IMG/VR virus record: IMGVR_UViG_3300001589_000019
Span: 1-51,134 of that record
Direction: 5' to 3' (one strand)
Length of the DNA stretch: 51,134 nt
Source: a virus
A model generated the notes under the pieces. The model ran no database searches and was not told the origin of the DNA. It was given only the letters and a program-made list of their open reading frames with translations. Positions within the stretch are counted from its first letter, which is position 1; every line of letters starts with the position of its first letter. A program made the translations under genes and the position numbers. Shown here in pieces: positions 17,181-26,936 of the stretch.

Positions 17181-18921
17181 AATTATCTATTATTGGTTGA
17201 AAGATTATGTTATTGAAAACGTTATTATTTTTCATTAGTGGCGTTTGTAAGAATAGTACCTCACCAAATGGGTAGTGTTCTCCGTTTAAAAATGGATAAT
17301 TGACACCGTTACCACTTGAATCAACAAAACCGTAAGAGTATATGTCTCTCCATCTCCATTGTTGCTCATAGTTTGAAAAGAATGAGTAGTCCGGTACACC
17401 ACTTACATCATTTTTATCGCCCACCTCAATATAATCGGAATACACTCTTAATTTTACTGAATGGTGTGGGTTATACGTATAACCATCAGGTAAATTAATA
17501 TCCGCATTAGTTGTAAAAACATCAGAATTAAATGAAAATTTATGTGATATCGGTGAAAGCACAGTTTCTTTTTGGTCAAATTCATTCCATTCACAAATAT
17601 CACCTTTCAATTCAGTACCGATAGGTAAATCTTTATTATAATAAAATCTAATATTTAATCCGTTATCACCTGTCCTATCATAAAAATCAACATCAATATT
17701 ATCTTTATTATTACCATTTATTTTAGACCACCAATCATCCACACTATTTTCTAAAAAATTAAAACTCCATCCAACTTCTAATCCTTTAGTTGGGTGAGTT
17801 GCAGGTGGTTTATTAAAGTAACCAATATAACCTTTATTAATAATCGTTATAAATAATTCAGTTACAGGTCGGTCTAAATTATCCATTAAAGAAATTATAT
17901 CAATATCCTTATCAAAAGATACTCCGAATGTTCCCCTACCATCTTTAATAGATATTCTTGAAACTTCATTAGGAGTTAATGCAGAATATTCTAATTTTTT
18001 ATTAATAGGGAAATTATTTTGTTCAAACCCCATTTTAGTTAAATCCACATTTGAAACATCCGTTAAAGTTTTATGTTTTCTAACATAATACTTAGACATT
18101 GTTTCTCCTGAATTTTTAGGGTTTATAACACGTTTTAAATTTGACATATATCCGTCACTAATTGTTACTCCAGTAAAACCATAGTTATATACATTAAGAA
18201 TTTTATCGTCATTTCCATATGCTTGGTCACCTAAACTATAAACCTCAAGAAGGTTACTGCCATTTATTGGCGTACTTAAATAAATGTAATCCCCCTGTTT
18301 TATATTATGTTTATAACCACAATAAAAGCTTAACATATTCTTACCGTTCACCACTCGGTTTTTAATTGTATAGGGTATACCTTCAGAAACTTGAAATGAT
18401 ATATTGGTACCACTTTCCTCATCAGTATATGTCATTATTTGATTATAATCGTTACTATGTGGATACGTTAGATAGGTGGACCAATTATAAGTTGAAGCAC
18501 TTTTACTTCTATATATAATATGTCCAGGGACCGCACTTACTCTAAAAAAATTAAATTCATCATACGGTGGGTAACCTGTCCAGTCACAAGCGTTTAAATC
18601 TCCTAACGCATCCACTACAGTCTTAGTAGGGTCAATTAAATATAATTCATCCTCAAACGGTTGATAGTTATTTGTTTTACCTGAAACGATATTATCAAAC
18701 AGATTAACTATTTTTCCCGCTACTCTAAACTTGGTCGATATTTGTCTTTCGTGGTCAAATCTTTCCTCTAAATTTAATAATACAGTTCTATCACCTTCGA
18801 TAATACTTTTTTTGGTATTCTCTATAGGTACTTGAATAGATAAGTCCGTATCAGGAGCACCTGCGTATCTGTCAGAACCCCTAACAATCCTTATTGTTTG
18901 ATTATTTTTTTGATTACCCAT
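17173..18921 (-). CDS. Unrecognised baseplate-operon protein, 582 aa
   Basis: It begins MGNQKNNQTIRIVRGSD and is a mixed, aromatic-rich protein (WRWRDIYSYGF near the C-terminus) without membrane segments, long coiled coils or recognisable enzyme motifs. Eight-base overlaps with both the upstream 1848-aa gene and the downstream 287-aa gene indicate translational coupling. The likely role is structural, in the outer baseplate or fiber network. This rests on context only. Confidence 0.7.
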   Translation of the reverse strand: MGNQKNNQTIRIVRGSDRYAGAPDTDLSIQVPIENTKKSIIEGDRTVLLNLEERFDHERQISTKFRVAGKIVNLFDNIVSGKTNNYQPFEDELYLIDPTKTVVDALGDLNACDWTGYPPYDEFNFFRVSAVPGHIIYRSKSASTYNWSTYLTYPHSNDYNQIMTYTDEESGTNISFQVSEGIPYTIKNRVVNGKNMLSFYCGYKHNIKQGDYIYLSTPINGSNLLEVYSLGDQAYGNDDKILNVYNYGFTGVTISDGYMSNLKRVINPKNSGETMSKYYVRKHKTLTDVSNVDLTKMGFEQNNFPINKKLEYSALTPNEVSRISIKDGRGTFGVSFDKDIDIISLMDNLDRPVTELFITIINKGYIGYFNKPPATHPTKGLEVGWSFNFLENSVDDWWSKINGNNKDNIDVDFYDRTGDNGLNIRFYYNKDLPIGTELKGDICEWNEFDQKETVLSPISHKFSFNSDVFTTNADINLPDGYTYNPHHSVKLRVYSDYIEVGDKNDVSGVPDYSFFSNYEQQWRWRDIYSYGFVDSSGNGVNYPFLNGEHYPFGEVLFLQTPLMKNNNVFNNIIFQPIIDNCE

Positions 18922-21900
18922 TTAAGTCAGCATTAAACATATATTTAGTTATGAACAAATTCATCGCACTTTTACCTTTTTTCAATCCAAAGTAATTTTG
19001 AAATGGTGAACCAACACGATACCCGTTACCAGAATCACCATCTGGTGGTGGAGTACCCGTAAAGATACCTAATGGTCGATTAAATAAGAATCCCGTCCCA
19101 AGTCCACTAGCGGGTTTTGGATAGTCATTAGCCCCATCAAATGTCTCATCTTGGTATTTCGCAGTTATCGCGTTGTCTGTTTTCCATGTATTTTGCTCGG
19201 TACCCCAAACACTACTACCATTCTGATATTTCCACCCATAATGTGGTATAATTTGACTACCAGGGTATTTAAAATTACTTGTTAAAAACGGACTTAGGGG
19301 GTTTAAAGCCGTTGGCTCATTAAAAGTTAATTGACCTGGTCCTAATACCCTTCTATCTTCAACTGTACTACCAATTGTATTATATATACTTTTAGTACTA
19401 CCCGTAAACCATATACCCATTAAACTATCATTAACTGAAATACTATCCGCATAGTTTCCGGATAGATAAGGGAGTACTCCAAACTCAGTATTAATTGAAA
19501 TCATTTGTGCGTAATCTCCATCGATTCTAGAATCAGTGAACTGATTAATAATACCACCATCTCTTGAAAATAATGTCTGTACAGACGCATCTTCCGCACC
19601 TAGTATTTTTTCAATAAATGACGTACTAATTAATCTTGAGATAATAAATAAATTTAATAATCCCGATATGTCTTGATATGATGTTGTTTCAATTTCATCC
19701 ACAATATACCCTTGGAACTCAGGAGTTAATAAAATTTCTTTTAAGAAATCAGTTTTTGGACCTAAATCCATTATTGTTGTTGGTTGAAAAATATTACCGT
19801 CATTAGCACCTATCGTAGATAACCCACCAAAAGCCCCGTAGTTACATTTTTTTGATGGTACAAAATTACCATTATAAAAGGGTGCAGACCTATAAAAGAA
19901 TGAATTAGTATCCGTATTAAAATAAAGTGGACCACAATTCTTCTTATCTACTGAAAATAATCCGCCCTCACCACTCTGTGGGTCACCACAATACTTATAA
20001 CGTTTTACTTCATTGTCACTATTATAAAAAGTTCTTTTTTGAAATGATGGCATATATAGAGTTCCGTTAATCCAATTGTTTTGAAACGAATGGGCGATTA
20101 CCCCTCGACATGCAGCAAACATAAATTTAATTCTAGTTCTCCACTCAACAAGGTAGGCGAAATCTCCTTTTTTTCCAAACAAACTAAAAATAAGGGGATT
20201 GTCAACAAAAACATAACAACCACCTTGTATTCTATCAAATTCACTACAATCTGGGTTTACTCCAAAATCATCCCCATCACCGGTATAGCATCTAAGAACA
20301 ACCAACCCATCACATGTAAAAGTTTGTAATACATCAGGTAGCCCTGAGGAGTCTGGGTCAGCTTCTAAATCACCTAAACCACCTGAACTATCGTTAGAAA
20401 CGGTCCCACCTCCACTACCACCAACTAAAGTACTTTGTCCGCTATCTCCAACCATCCAAAGAGAAAATGTTTCATTTAACATAAACGGAAAGTCTTGGTA
20501 AGTTCTTAAAGTTGCGTCAAGGCCCGTATCCCTATACGATGAAGTAGGTAATCTATCAGACCTAAATATTAATTGTGTCCTATCATTCATCTCGATGGTT
20601 GGAGTATTTAAATCAGGAACTAATGGGTCCTCATCTAACCAATATGACGGCGCGATAGTATATCCACGGTCAGTATTGACGTTTAAAGCTGAGTTTGGGG
20701 ACTTATTCGTCCATTGGTATGATGCACCATCAATACGTCCCTGACCGTTTTTCGTAGCATTAGTATTACTTATTGAATATACATAATTAGGTTGTACGCC
20801 TGACCCTTCTGCTGGCGGTAAATCTGGTGCCCATGGTCCAGGTGGAACGAACGGTATAATTGTACCATCAGCTGAGTTAGTAGAGTTAACTGTTTTACCA
20901 TCCGAACTACCCATATCCCCATTACCTGAGGTATTAAAGGTACCCAAATTATTTCCCCATTGTATACCTAATGAAGAATAATATGCAAATGCCGTTGTCT
21001 CAAATGGTGTAAATGAGTTTATTAATGTTATACACCAACTACCAAAACCACCTGAGGTTCCAGGGGTATATATGGAACTATTAAACGTTAATTCAATGTT
21101 TCCGTTTGCGGGGTCATATGAATTAACAGTAGCTATTATATAATTTGAATCATCCAAAGATAATTTTACCTCGTCTCCCGTAACATACGGTAAATTAAAA
21201 CCTATTGTAAAACCAGAGACCGTACCTTGAGGTTGCGGTAAAGGTATGGTTTGATTACTACAATTTACATATGTCGTCCCGTTAACAGGTGGGGTAAACA
21301 AAAAAGATTTATAAAATAAATTACTATTAGAATTTCCAATTCCATTATTATCAAATCTGAGATTTGATGTTAAATCATCGTAGTGACTTTCAGGTGTGTA
21401 CTGGTCTCCACTACTCTCACTAATAGGTATATTTGGAAAATAATCACCCTCAAAAACAGTTTGGGAATAAGTACTACTATCGGAATAACTACTAGCTCCA
21501 AACAACATAGACATATTAAATTTCATCTTTTGTCTTGGGGCAAAAGGGTCAACACCCTTAGCCATAAAATATATTTTTAAAGATTTATATTCCGAAAAAT
21601 ATTCTGTCCATGATAGTGATTGAATAACTTGTTTACCACCAAATGGAGCAGGTATTGGGTAACCACATGGTAACTGATTAACTTTACCAATCATATAATT
21701 CCATAATATTGATTGATTTATGTAGATGGTATTATTAGAGTTTCCCGTCATAATATCAAACGCTTCACCTATCGTCATACTACCAATTACTTGGTGATAC
21801 TCAAGACCCGTTTTAAAATTATATGACAATCCTGAAACAGGTGAGTAGAAATCCATATCAACATTCTGAGTATTACCATTAGGGTCTATATATTCGATTG

Positions 21901-24460
21901 CACTTGGAACCTGAACATAATTAGAAGGGTTGTAAGTCATAGTTCCCTCTATACTTTGGTACCCGTATTGGTTAACTGTTAATCCAGTATTATTAACGTT
22001 TTCGTCAGGTACCAATTCGGGGTCTACAAAACTTAATAATTGTCCATTATCCATATTAACTTGAGAGTCAGTAACCATTATAAGAGGCATATCTTCGTAT
22101 CTATTTACACCAGGACTTGGAGGTGGAGGAACAACACCATTAGATGCGAATTGGTCATTTATAAGGTCAACCAACATACGATTTGGGGTCATGTTATTGA
22201 TGAAATTACCTGGATTATTCACATCTTCTATCTGTTCAAAATATCGTTCCCTCTGATTCATTAAGTTTACCGCCTGAGGTAACGTTACATGATAGGCGGT
22301 TCTTTGATAAGGTGAAGTATTAGCTGAGTCCACCACAGCAAAAGGACTTTTATACCACTTATTAGAAGGTTGTGTTAAATTACCAGCCCCATCACCTGTT
22401 ATTTCAGCATCAGGGTCATATCCTGAAAATAAAACTGTATTGTAATTTGCTCCCGCAAGGGTGTCGGGGTGGGAGTTATTATTATAACAGTAATAACAAA
22501 TTTGTGAGTCAGTACCCGAATCAGGTATCGTATTACCATTAGGTAATTGAGAACTTCCAGAACATTTAATTGGTGGCTCATACGCACCAATACTAACAAA
22601 ATCAGCTAAAATACTGTCGTTGTTATTCGCCAATGCCACATTTAAATCCTCAAGAGTATCACTCTCAGCTGGCGGCAGATTAATTTCCGAACAATTACAA
22701 GCCTCACAATCGGGATAAGTAATCATAGGTAGAGTTAACCTCTTGAATGGGTTATCTTTAGGTAGTTCAGCAATAGTTTCTTTTTTACACTGACTTCTCT
22801 TAAGTTTAGTGAAGGGTATAGACGCAACAATTTTACAAATAAAGAAAATTATAACATTTACAATCTTCAAAACAAAATTTATTAAAACTCTAAAAACTGG
22901 ATATAGTAACGCTAAAACGTGCATTATCGGTAAAATAACAAAAATAACTGGTGAAATAATGTTTAGTAAAATATTAAATAAGAAGTATATTAAATCAAAA
23001 TTTCTCTGACCATCATTTGTGGGAAACCTATTATTCTCACTCGCACATGACTTATCTAAAATTTCTTTTATACCATAATGTGATGCCCTATTAATACCAT
23101 ATTTCCAACGGTCAATATGAGCTGCCGTTGTGTATACTTTATTAAACCCAAACTGATAAAATGTATCCTCACATTTTATTGCGGCATCTTTATCGTAGTA
23201 ATCCCCCCAATCTAACGAAAATGAATATGATTTATTTCTATTTATAGGATTCGTTCCATAATTATCGCCAGGACTAGTAGTACCTGTCCAATGTTCTTTT
23301 ATGTTTGGAATTAAATAATTGGCTCTCATTATTTGAGTTTGTAATCCCGCCTCATTTTGCCATTTAACCTTAAACCTGTATTTAGATTTAGTTGGTACAC
23401 CGATTGTTGGGTCGGCTGAAATTACTCTTTCTCCAAACTCATTAGTGGTTATATAATCTAAGTTCATCGGTAGGTCAATTAACCAAGCACCATTATCATC
23501 TATAACATTACCACCGTCCTCTAATTGGTATTGTTCAAGTACAGGGTCACCATTTACATCTTCCTCGATTGTGTGCCTTATGGCTAAAATCTCTCCAGGA
23601 CCCGCAACCATGTCACATAGGTTACCCGTATCTTTTTTAGGTCTACAAGTGGCTTTAATGTATTCATCATCATTTGATGACGTAATCGAACCCATAAAAA
23701 CAGAATGTGGAAGTATCTCAATACCTTGGTTAGATAAATCAAAGTCAACTCTAGTAATTCCAACGTCACACATCTCATCTTGACCCCAAAATGAACTAAC
23801 ATCGATATCTTTTATTTCGTGAACTATCTGTGGTAATGAATCAATATTTTCAGAATCTTTGAATAGTTGACCATTAAATTGAGATTTAACCCCTCTACCC
23901 ATTCTAATTAAATCGGAAGGTCTTAATGAAAATTCACCCATATTAGACAGGTCTAAATCCATAACAATTTTTTGACTACCTAACGGTACCCCTACTATCA
24001 TAAAATCGCCTGACGCATTGGTTCTTACAGAATACTTATAATACTTTTCATAAACCTGTAAAACTTCTTTACGTGTTAACACATCATCAACTGTTGGAAA
24101 TGTTCCCGTAGCATTGTGCCCATAATACTCATCCTCATAAGGTAAAAGATTATAACGATACCCATCCTCATTTTTAGCGGTTGGTGTTTTATATGGGTAA
24201 AGTGTAGAAATTATCGGGTCTTCCTCATCTACACTATCTAAAGGTATAAAAATAGAAATATGAGCATTAGGTATACCTAACCCTCCATTGGCGATAACAC
24301 GACCCACAACGACACCATAGTCGGCACAGAACTGTGTGTATAAATCTTCTTGTCTTAATTTTAAAGACAGAATTTCTAACGAATCAAAATCTTGGTCAAT
24401 TTTAACATTAATATTTCTATCAACTCCAGGTTCTGTTCTTATTCTAATTGATTTTGGCAT
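18914..24460 (-). CDS. Giant baseplate-operon protein with carboxypeptidase-regulatory-like domain and hydrophobic helices
   Basis: This 1848-aa protein opens the seven-gene operon. Residues about 48-185 resemble a carboxypeptidase-regulatory/transthyretin-like beta-sandwich ('VVVGRVIANGGLGIPNAHI' ... 'TNASGDFMIVGVPLG'), a fold frequent in Bacteroidetes outer-membrane proteins. Residues about 487-548 are almost continuously hydrophobic (LIYFLFNILLNIISPVIF, then VLINFVLKIVNVIIFFIC) with only a few basic residues, which would make two or three membrane-length helices. This is followed by a basic stretch and a Cys cluster (YPDCEACNC). The rest is long, aromatic- and Gly/Asn-rich beta sequence with scattered Cys and no recognised enzyme. 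The element TATTTATC lies 13 bases upstream of the ATG. A virion protein able to contact or enter a membrane is inferred. Confidence 0.8.
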   Translation of the reverse strand: MPKSIRIRTEPGVDRNINVKIDQDFDSLEILSLKLRQEDLYTQFCADYGVVVGRVIANGGLGIPNAHISIFIPLDSVDEEDPIISTLYPYKTPTAKNEDGYRYNLLPYEDEYYGHNATGTFPTVDDVLTRKEVLQVYEKYYKYSVRTNASGDFMIVGVPLGSQKIVMDLDLSNMGEFSLRPSDLIRMGRGVKSQFNGQLFKDSENIDSLPQIVHEIKDIDVSSFWGQDEMCDVGITRVDFDLSNQGIEILPHSVFMGSITSSNDDEYIKATCRPKKDTGNLCDMVAGPGEILAIRHTIEEDVNGDPVLEQYQLEDGGNVIDDNGAWLIDLPMNLDYITTNEFGERVISADPTIGVPTKSKYRFKVKWQNEAGLQTQIMRANYLIPNIKEHWTGTTSPGDNYGTNPINRNKSYSFSLDWGDYYDKDAAIKCEDTFYQFGFNKVYTTAAHIDRWKYGINRASHYGIKEILDKSCASENNRFPTNDGQRNFDLIYFLFNILLNIISPVIFVILPIMHVLALLYPVFRVLINFVLKIVNVIIFFICKIVASIPFTKLKRSQCKKETIAELPKDNPFKRLTLPMITYPDCEACNCSEINLPPAESDTLEDLNVALANNNDSILADFVSIGAYEPPIKCSGSSQLPNGNTIPDSGTDSQICYYCYNNNSHPDTLAGANYNTVLFSGYDPDAEITGDGAGNLTQPSNKWYKSPFAVVDSANTSPYQRTAYHVTLPQAVNLMNQRERYFEQIEDVNNPGNFINNMTPNRMLVDLINDQFASNGVVPPPPSPGVNRYEDMPLIMVTDSQVNMDNGQLLSFVDPELVPDENVNNTGLTVNQYGYQSIEGTMTYNPSNYVQVPSAIEYIDPNGNTQNVDMDFYSPVSGLSYNFKTGLEYHQVIGSMTIGEAFDIMTGNSNNTIYINQSILWNYMIGKVNQLPCGYPIPAPFGGKQVIQSLSWTEYFSEYKSLKIYFMAKGVDPFAPRQKMKFNMSMLFGASSYSDSSTYSQTVFEGDYFPNIPISESSGDQYTPESHYDDLTSNLRFDNNGIGNSNSNLFYKSFLFTPPVNGTTYVNCSNQTIPLPQPQGTVSGFTIGFNLPYVTGDEVKLSLDDSNYIIATVNSYDPANGNIELTFNSSIYTPGTSGGFGSWCITLINSFTPFETTAFAYYSSLGIQWGNNLGTFNTSGNGDMGSSDGKTVNSTNSADGTIIPFVPPGPWAPDLPPAEGSGVQPNYVYSISNTNATKNGQGRIDGASYQWTNKSPNSALNVNTDRGYTIAPSYWLDEDPLVPDLNTPTIEMNDRTQLIFRSDRLPTSSYRDTGLDATLRTYQDFPFMLNETFSLWMVGDSGQSTLVGGSGGGTVSNDSSGGLGDLEADPDSSGLPDVLQTFTCDGLVVLRCYTGDGDDFGVNPDCSEFDRIQGGCYVFVDNPLIFSLFGKKGDFAYLVEWRTRIKFMFAACRGVIAHSFQNNWINGTLYMPSFQKRTFYNSDNEVKRYKYCGDPQSGEGGLFSVDKKNCGPLYFNTDTNSFFYRSAPFYNGNFVPSKKCNYGAFGGLSTIGANDGNIFQPTTIMDLGPKTDFLKEILLTPEFQGYIVDEIETTSYQDISGLLNLFIISRLISTSFIEKILGAEDASVQTLFSRDGGIINQFTDSRIDGDYAQMISINTEFGVLPYLSGNYADSISVNDSLMGIWFTGSTKSIYNTIGSTVEDRRVLGPGQLTFNEPTALNPLSPFLTSNFKYPGSQIIPHYGWKYQNGSSVWGTEQNTWKTDNAITAKYQDETFDGANDYPKPASGLGTGFLFNRPLGIFTGTPPPDGDSGNGYRVGSPFQNYFGLKKGKSAMNLFITKYMFNADLNG

Positions 24461-24473
24461 AATTAGTTTTTAA

Positions 24474-24481
24474 GATAAATA
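24474..24481 (-). promoter_or_regulatory. TATTTATC leader element (candidate late promoter)
   Basis: The minus strand reads CTATTTATCTTAAAAAC, 13 bases before the ATG at 24460, in the 71-base gap after the gp6-like gene. It is nearly identical to the element at 47593-47600. It probably drives the seven-gene operon; function is inferred. Confidence 0.5.
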
Positions 24482-24531
24482 GTTATTCATCCTAATTTTA
24501 ATTTGATTTTGTCAAAAGTATATGGATAGAT

Positions 24532-26370
24532 TTAAGAGAAGTCGACATTTTTAAGTGACTTAGCTCTTACTTTGATATCGTTATCAGGAAAACGAATTTG
24601 ATAAACTTGATTTGGTTGCGCAAAAATTGTGTCATCAATCAATTTTATTTGTTTTGTTTGACTGTCGGAGTATCGTTGAGATGTCTGTGAGTTAGAGTAT
24701 CTACCGCCAACCTTTCCGAAAACTTTTAAGTCGGATAATGAAATAACTCCAGGGATGTCTTGAACTATTCTTCTTACATCTGAAACATTTATATTATTAC
24801 CTAATTGTTGTTTTTGGGGTGAAAAATAACTATCAACAGAGTTAATAATATTGGTTATAATTTGTCCTTGATTCTGAGTAGAATCCATAACAACTGATAA
24901 GTCAAATTCTAAATCAACAACATTAGCGCTAGATATTGCGATATAATCATTTATCATCCTATAATGTGATAGATAATTAGCTATGTTCTGTTTTAAAGTA
25001 TTAGATACCGATTCCGTTAATTTACCTTGATTATCATATGAAAGAATTTCAATTTTTATTTTATTATCTTCCTCAGTAATCGAAGCTTTAGCTGGAGCAC
25101 CATATCTACTAGGCATAGTCCTAACTAATGAGTTATAGTCATTTACAGTTACCGCTCTTTTTTGTGCCGCAAAATTAAATGATACCATATTCCTAACCTC
25201 ATCAGTGGTAGGTAAATCCCCTCCACCAATTGCTGCAGTAACATTGGTAACCCTTAAACTTTCAATGACATTTTGACTAATAGTACTAGATGGTCCATTT
25301 ACATCAAAATACGTTGTACCAAATTGAGTTAACACATCAACTCCAATGTTGGAAGCTTTACCCCCACCAATCCTATATTGAACAAATAATGTGGTGTTAG
25401 CCCTAACGGTCACACCTAATCCAATATTATTTTGATAATCCTGTATTCTTAACGGAACACCCGTTCTGGTAAATTCCTGTAATTGTTCTTCAGGTGTGGT
25501 AGTACCTCCCCCAAAATTTATTTTACAATAACCTTCAGGTGTATATTCTGATACGAATCTAGTTTCGGTTTCAATATACTTGCCGACTTTAATTCCTGGT
25601 TGGTCGGCGGGCTTGGTTGGGTCTTCAATAAATATTTTAGCCTCCGCCAAAGCGTCTACCTCATACCATCTATTAGGTGAACTAATAAACTCATCATATG
25701 TTGGTGGTGATTGGTAATTAACTCCGTCTTTTTGTATTAACGAAGTTATACTTATAACATTTTTTTCAGGTAAGAAGAACTCAAAAAATGGTTTAACATC
25801 ATTATTATTGATAACTTTTTTAAAAGTTTTAGTTAAACCATTTACCACAACTTCTCTTTTAGTCATGGTATAATTAATTAAACGATTATTAGCGTCAAAG
25901 TTCGGGGTTTTAGTACGATTAGGAAATCCCTCACTATTATATTGTGAAGTAAACTCAATATCATTAGGGTTTTCAAATACTTGACCTCCACCAATAAATT
26001 GAGAACCAGCTCTCATTGTACCTAAGTACCTTTCGTCTTCTTGGTCACCTAATGCGGGCACTGTAATTGATACGTCAACTAAGGCAATAGATGGTCGATT
26101 ACCGGGTATTTTTAAACCGTATGTTCTAGCAATATTATATATTGAAGATTTTTGTTGAGCGTATTGGAGTACCGTCTCTTGGATACTACGGTCCATATGA
26201 TAGTGTAGGTTATCTCCAATCGCAGCATTTAAATCCATAAATACCGAATAAATGGATGCGTCATTAAAATTACCTATTAAATCCGGGTAATATTGTTGAG
26301 TATAATTTATCAATTCCTGTCTTAAGGATTGAAAGTCTCTATCTGTGTATGAAATTTTACGGTTAGCCAT
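24532..26370 (-). CDS. gp6: Baseplate wedge protein, T4 gp6-like (Baseplate_J family)
   Basis: At 612 aa it is close to T4 gp6 (660 aa). The N-terminus has the wedge pattern: 'DFQSLRQELINYTQQYYPDL' (13-32), 'LNAAIGDNLHYHMDRSIQET' and 'SSIYNIARTYGLKIPGNRPS', as in gp6/P2 gpJ N-terminal domains. The middle has the Baseplate_J-type signature near 'GGGDLPTTDEVRNMVSFNFAAQKRAVTVNDY'-like sequence (about 365-405; split motif GGGDLPTTDEV and AVTVNDY). The protein forms the ring of the baseplate that opens during sheath contraction. It follows the gp25-like gene by 6 bases; gp25 and gp6 assemble into the same wedge. Confidence 0.9.
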   Translation of the reverse strand: MANRKISYTDRDFQSLRQELINYTQQYYPDLIGNFNDASIYSVFMDLNAAIGDNLHYHMDRSIQETVLQYAQQKSSIYNIARTYGLKIPGNRPSIALVDVSITVPALGDQEDERYLGTMRAGSQFIGGGQVFENPNDIEFTSQYNSEGFPNRTKTPNFDANNRLINYTMTKREVVVNGLTKTFKKVINNNDVKPFFEFFLPEKNVISITSLIQKDGVNYQSPPTYDEFISSPNRWYEVDALAEAKIFIEDPTKPADQPGIKVGKYIETETRFVSEYTPEGYCKINFGGGTTTPEEQLQEFTRTGVPLRIQDYQNNIGLGVTVRANTTLFVQYRIGGGKASNIGVDVLTQFGTTYFDVNGPSSTISQNVIESLRVTNVTAAIGGGDLPTTDEVRNMVSFNFAAQKRAVTVNDYNSLVRTMPSRYGAPAKASITEEDNKIKIEILSYDNQGKLTESVSNTLKQNIANYLSHYRMINDYIAISSANVVDLEFDLSVVMDSTQNQGQIITNIINSVDSYFSPQKQQLGNNINVSDVRRIVQDIPGVISLSDLKVFGKVGGRYSNSQTSQRYSDSQTKQIKLIDDTIFAQPNQVYQIRFPDNDIKVRAKSLKNVDFS

Positions 26371-26376
26371 ATACTA

Positions 26377-26838
26377 TTAAATATTTATAATCACGAAATC
26401 TTTTGATGAAAATGTACCATTAACAATAGTAAAGTCAATTCTTAGTTTTGCGGTGTACTCTACAGCACTATCACTGGCCACACGAAAGACTTGTCCACTT
26501 AATTCATCATAATTTATTTCTCCGGGTAATGCCTCTGTTTCGACATATGGTTTAATACTTATATCATTTATTTGTAAATTAGGTATAAATGTATCTACGG
26601 CTTGTCTAACATCCGCCTTAATGGCATCAAACGTAGGCCCATCCATTGGCTCAAAAATAAACTCATAAATACGAGTACCAAAATTGGGTAAATAATACCT
26701 ACTTCCCTTTCTAGTTAATATTAAATGTAGTAAATCCGCCCTAATCTCCTCATTAGGTGATTGAGTCAATCTAAGGTAGTCTCCTTGTAAACTATCCCTA
26801 AATGGAAAAAATACTCCGTATGTTTTACCGTCTGCCAT
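26377..26838 (-). CDS. gp25: Baseplate wedge protein, T4 gp25-like
   Basis: The 153-aa length fits the gp25/GPW family (T4 gp25 is 132 aa). Residues 41-64 carry the family core 'LTRKGSRYYLPNFGTRIYEF' followed by 'IFEP', the conserved loop that nucleates sheath polymerisation. Gp25 joins gp6 and gp53 in the inner wedge. The gene is the first after the terminator that closes the nrdBA transcript. Its ATG is 4 bases after a TATTTATG element, which leaves almost no leader if that element is the promoter. Confidence 0.93.
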   Translation of the reverse strand: MADGKTYGVFFPFRDSLQGDYLRLTQSPNEEIRADLLHLILTRKGSRYYLPNFGTRIYEFIFEPMDGPTFDAIKADVRQAVDTFIPNLQINDISIKPYVETEALPGEINYDELSGQVFRVASDSAVEYTAKLRIDFTIVNGTFSSKDFVIINI

Positions 26839-26842
26839 ATTT

Positions 26843-26850
26843 CATAAATA
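26843..26850 (-). promoter_or_regulatory. TATTTATG element immediately before the gp25-like gene
   Basis: The minus strand reads TTTATATTTATGAAATATGG. The element ends 4 bases before the ATG at 26838. A promoter is expected here because a terminator lies just upstream at 26885-26910, but the spacing implies a leaderless or near-leaderless mRNA, so the assignment is weak. Confidence 0.3.
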
Positions 26851-26884
26851 TAAACACAGATTATTTTATCTAAATATAAAAGAA

Positions 26885-26910
26885 AAAAGGTTAGACGAAT
26901 CCAACCTTTT
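26885..26910 (-). terminator. Rho-independent terminator after nrdA
   Basis: Arms 26885-26895 and 26900-26910 form an 11-bp stem (AAAAGGTTGGA / TCTAACCTTTT on the minus strand, with one G-T wobble) capped by a TTCG tetraloop and followed by TTTTTTCTTTT. It closes the replication/nucleotide operon before the late gene gp25. Confidence 0.88.
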
Positions 26911-26936
26911 TACATAATACACATATATTTCATCCC

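Noticed and set aside
26382-26389. Exact T4 late box TATAAATA before the gp6-like gene
   Set aside because: It sits inside the 3' end of the gp25-like gene and only 11 bases before the gp6-like ATG; with a 6-base gap between the genes, co-transcription is enough, and AT-rich chance occurrence cannot be excluded.
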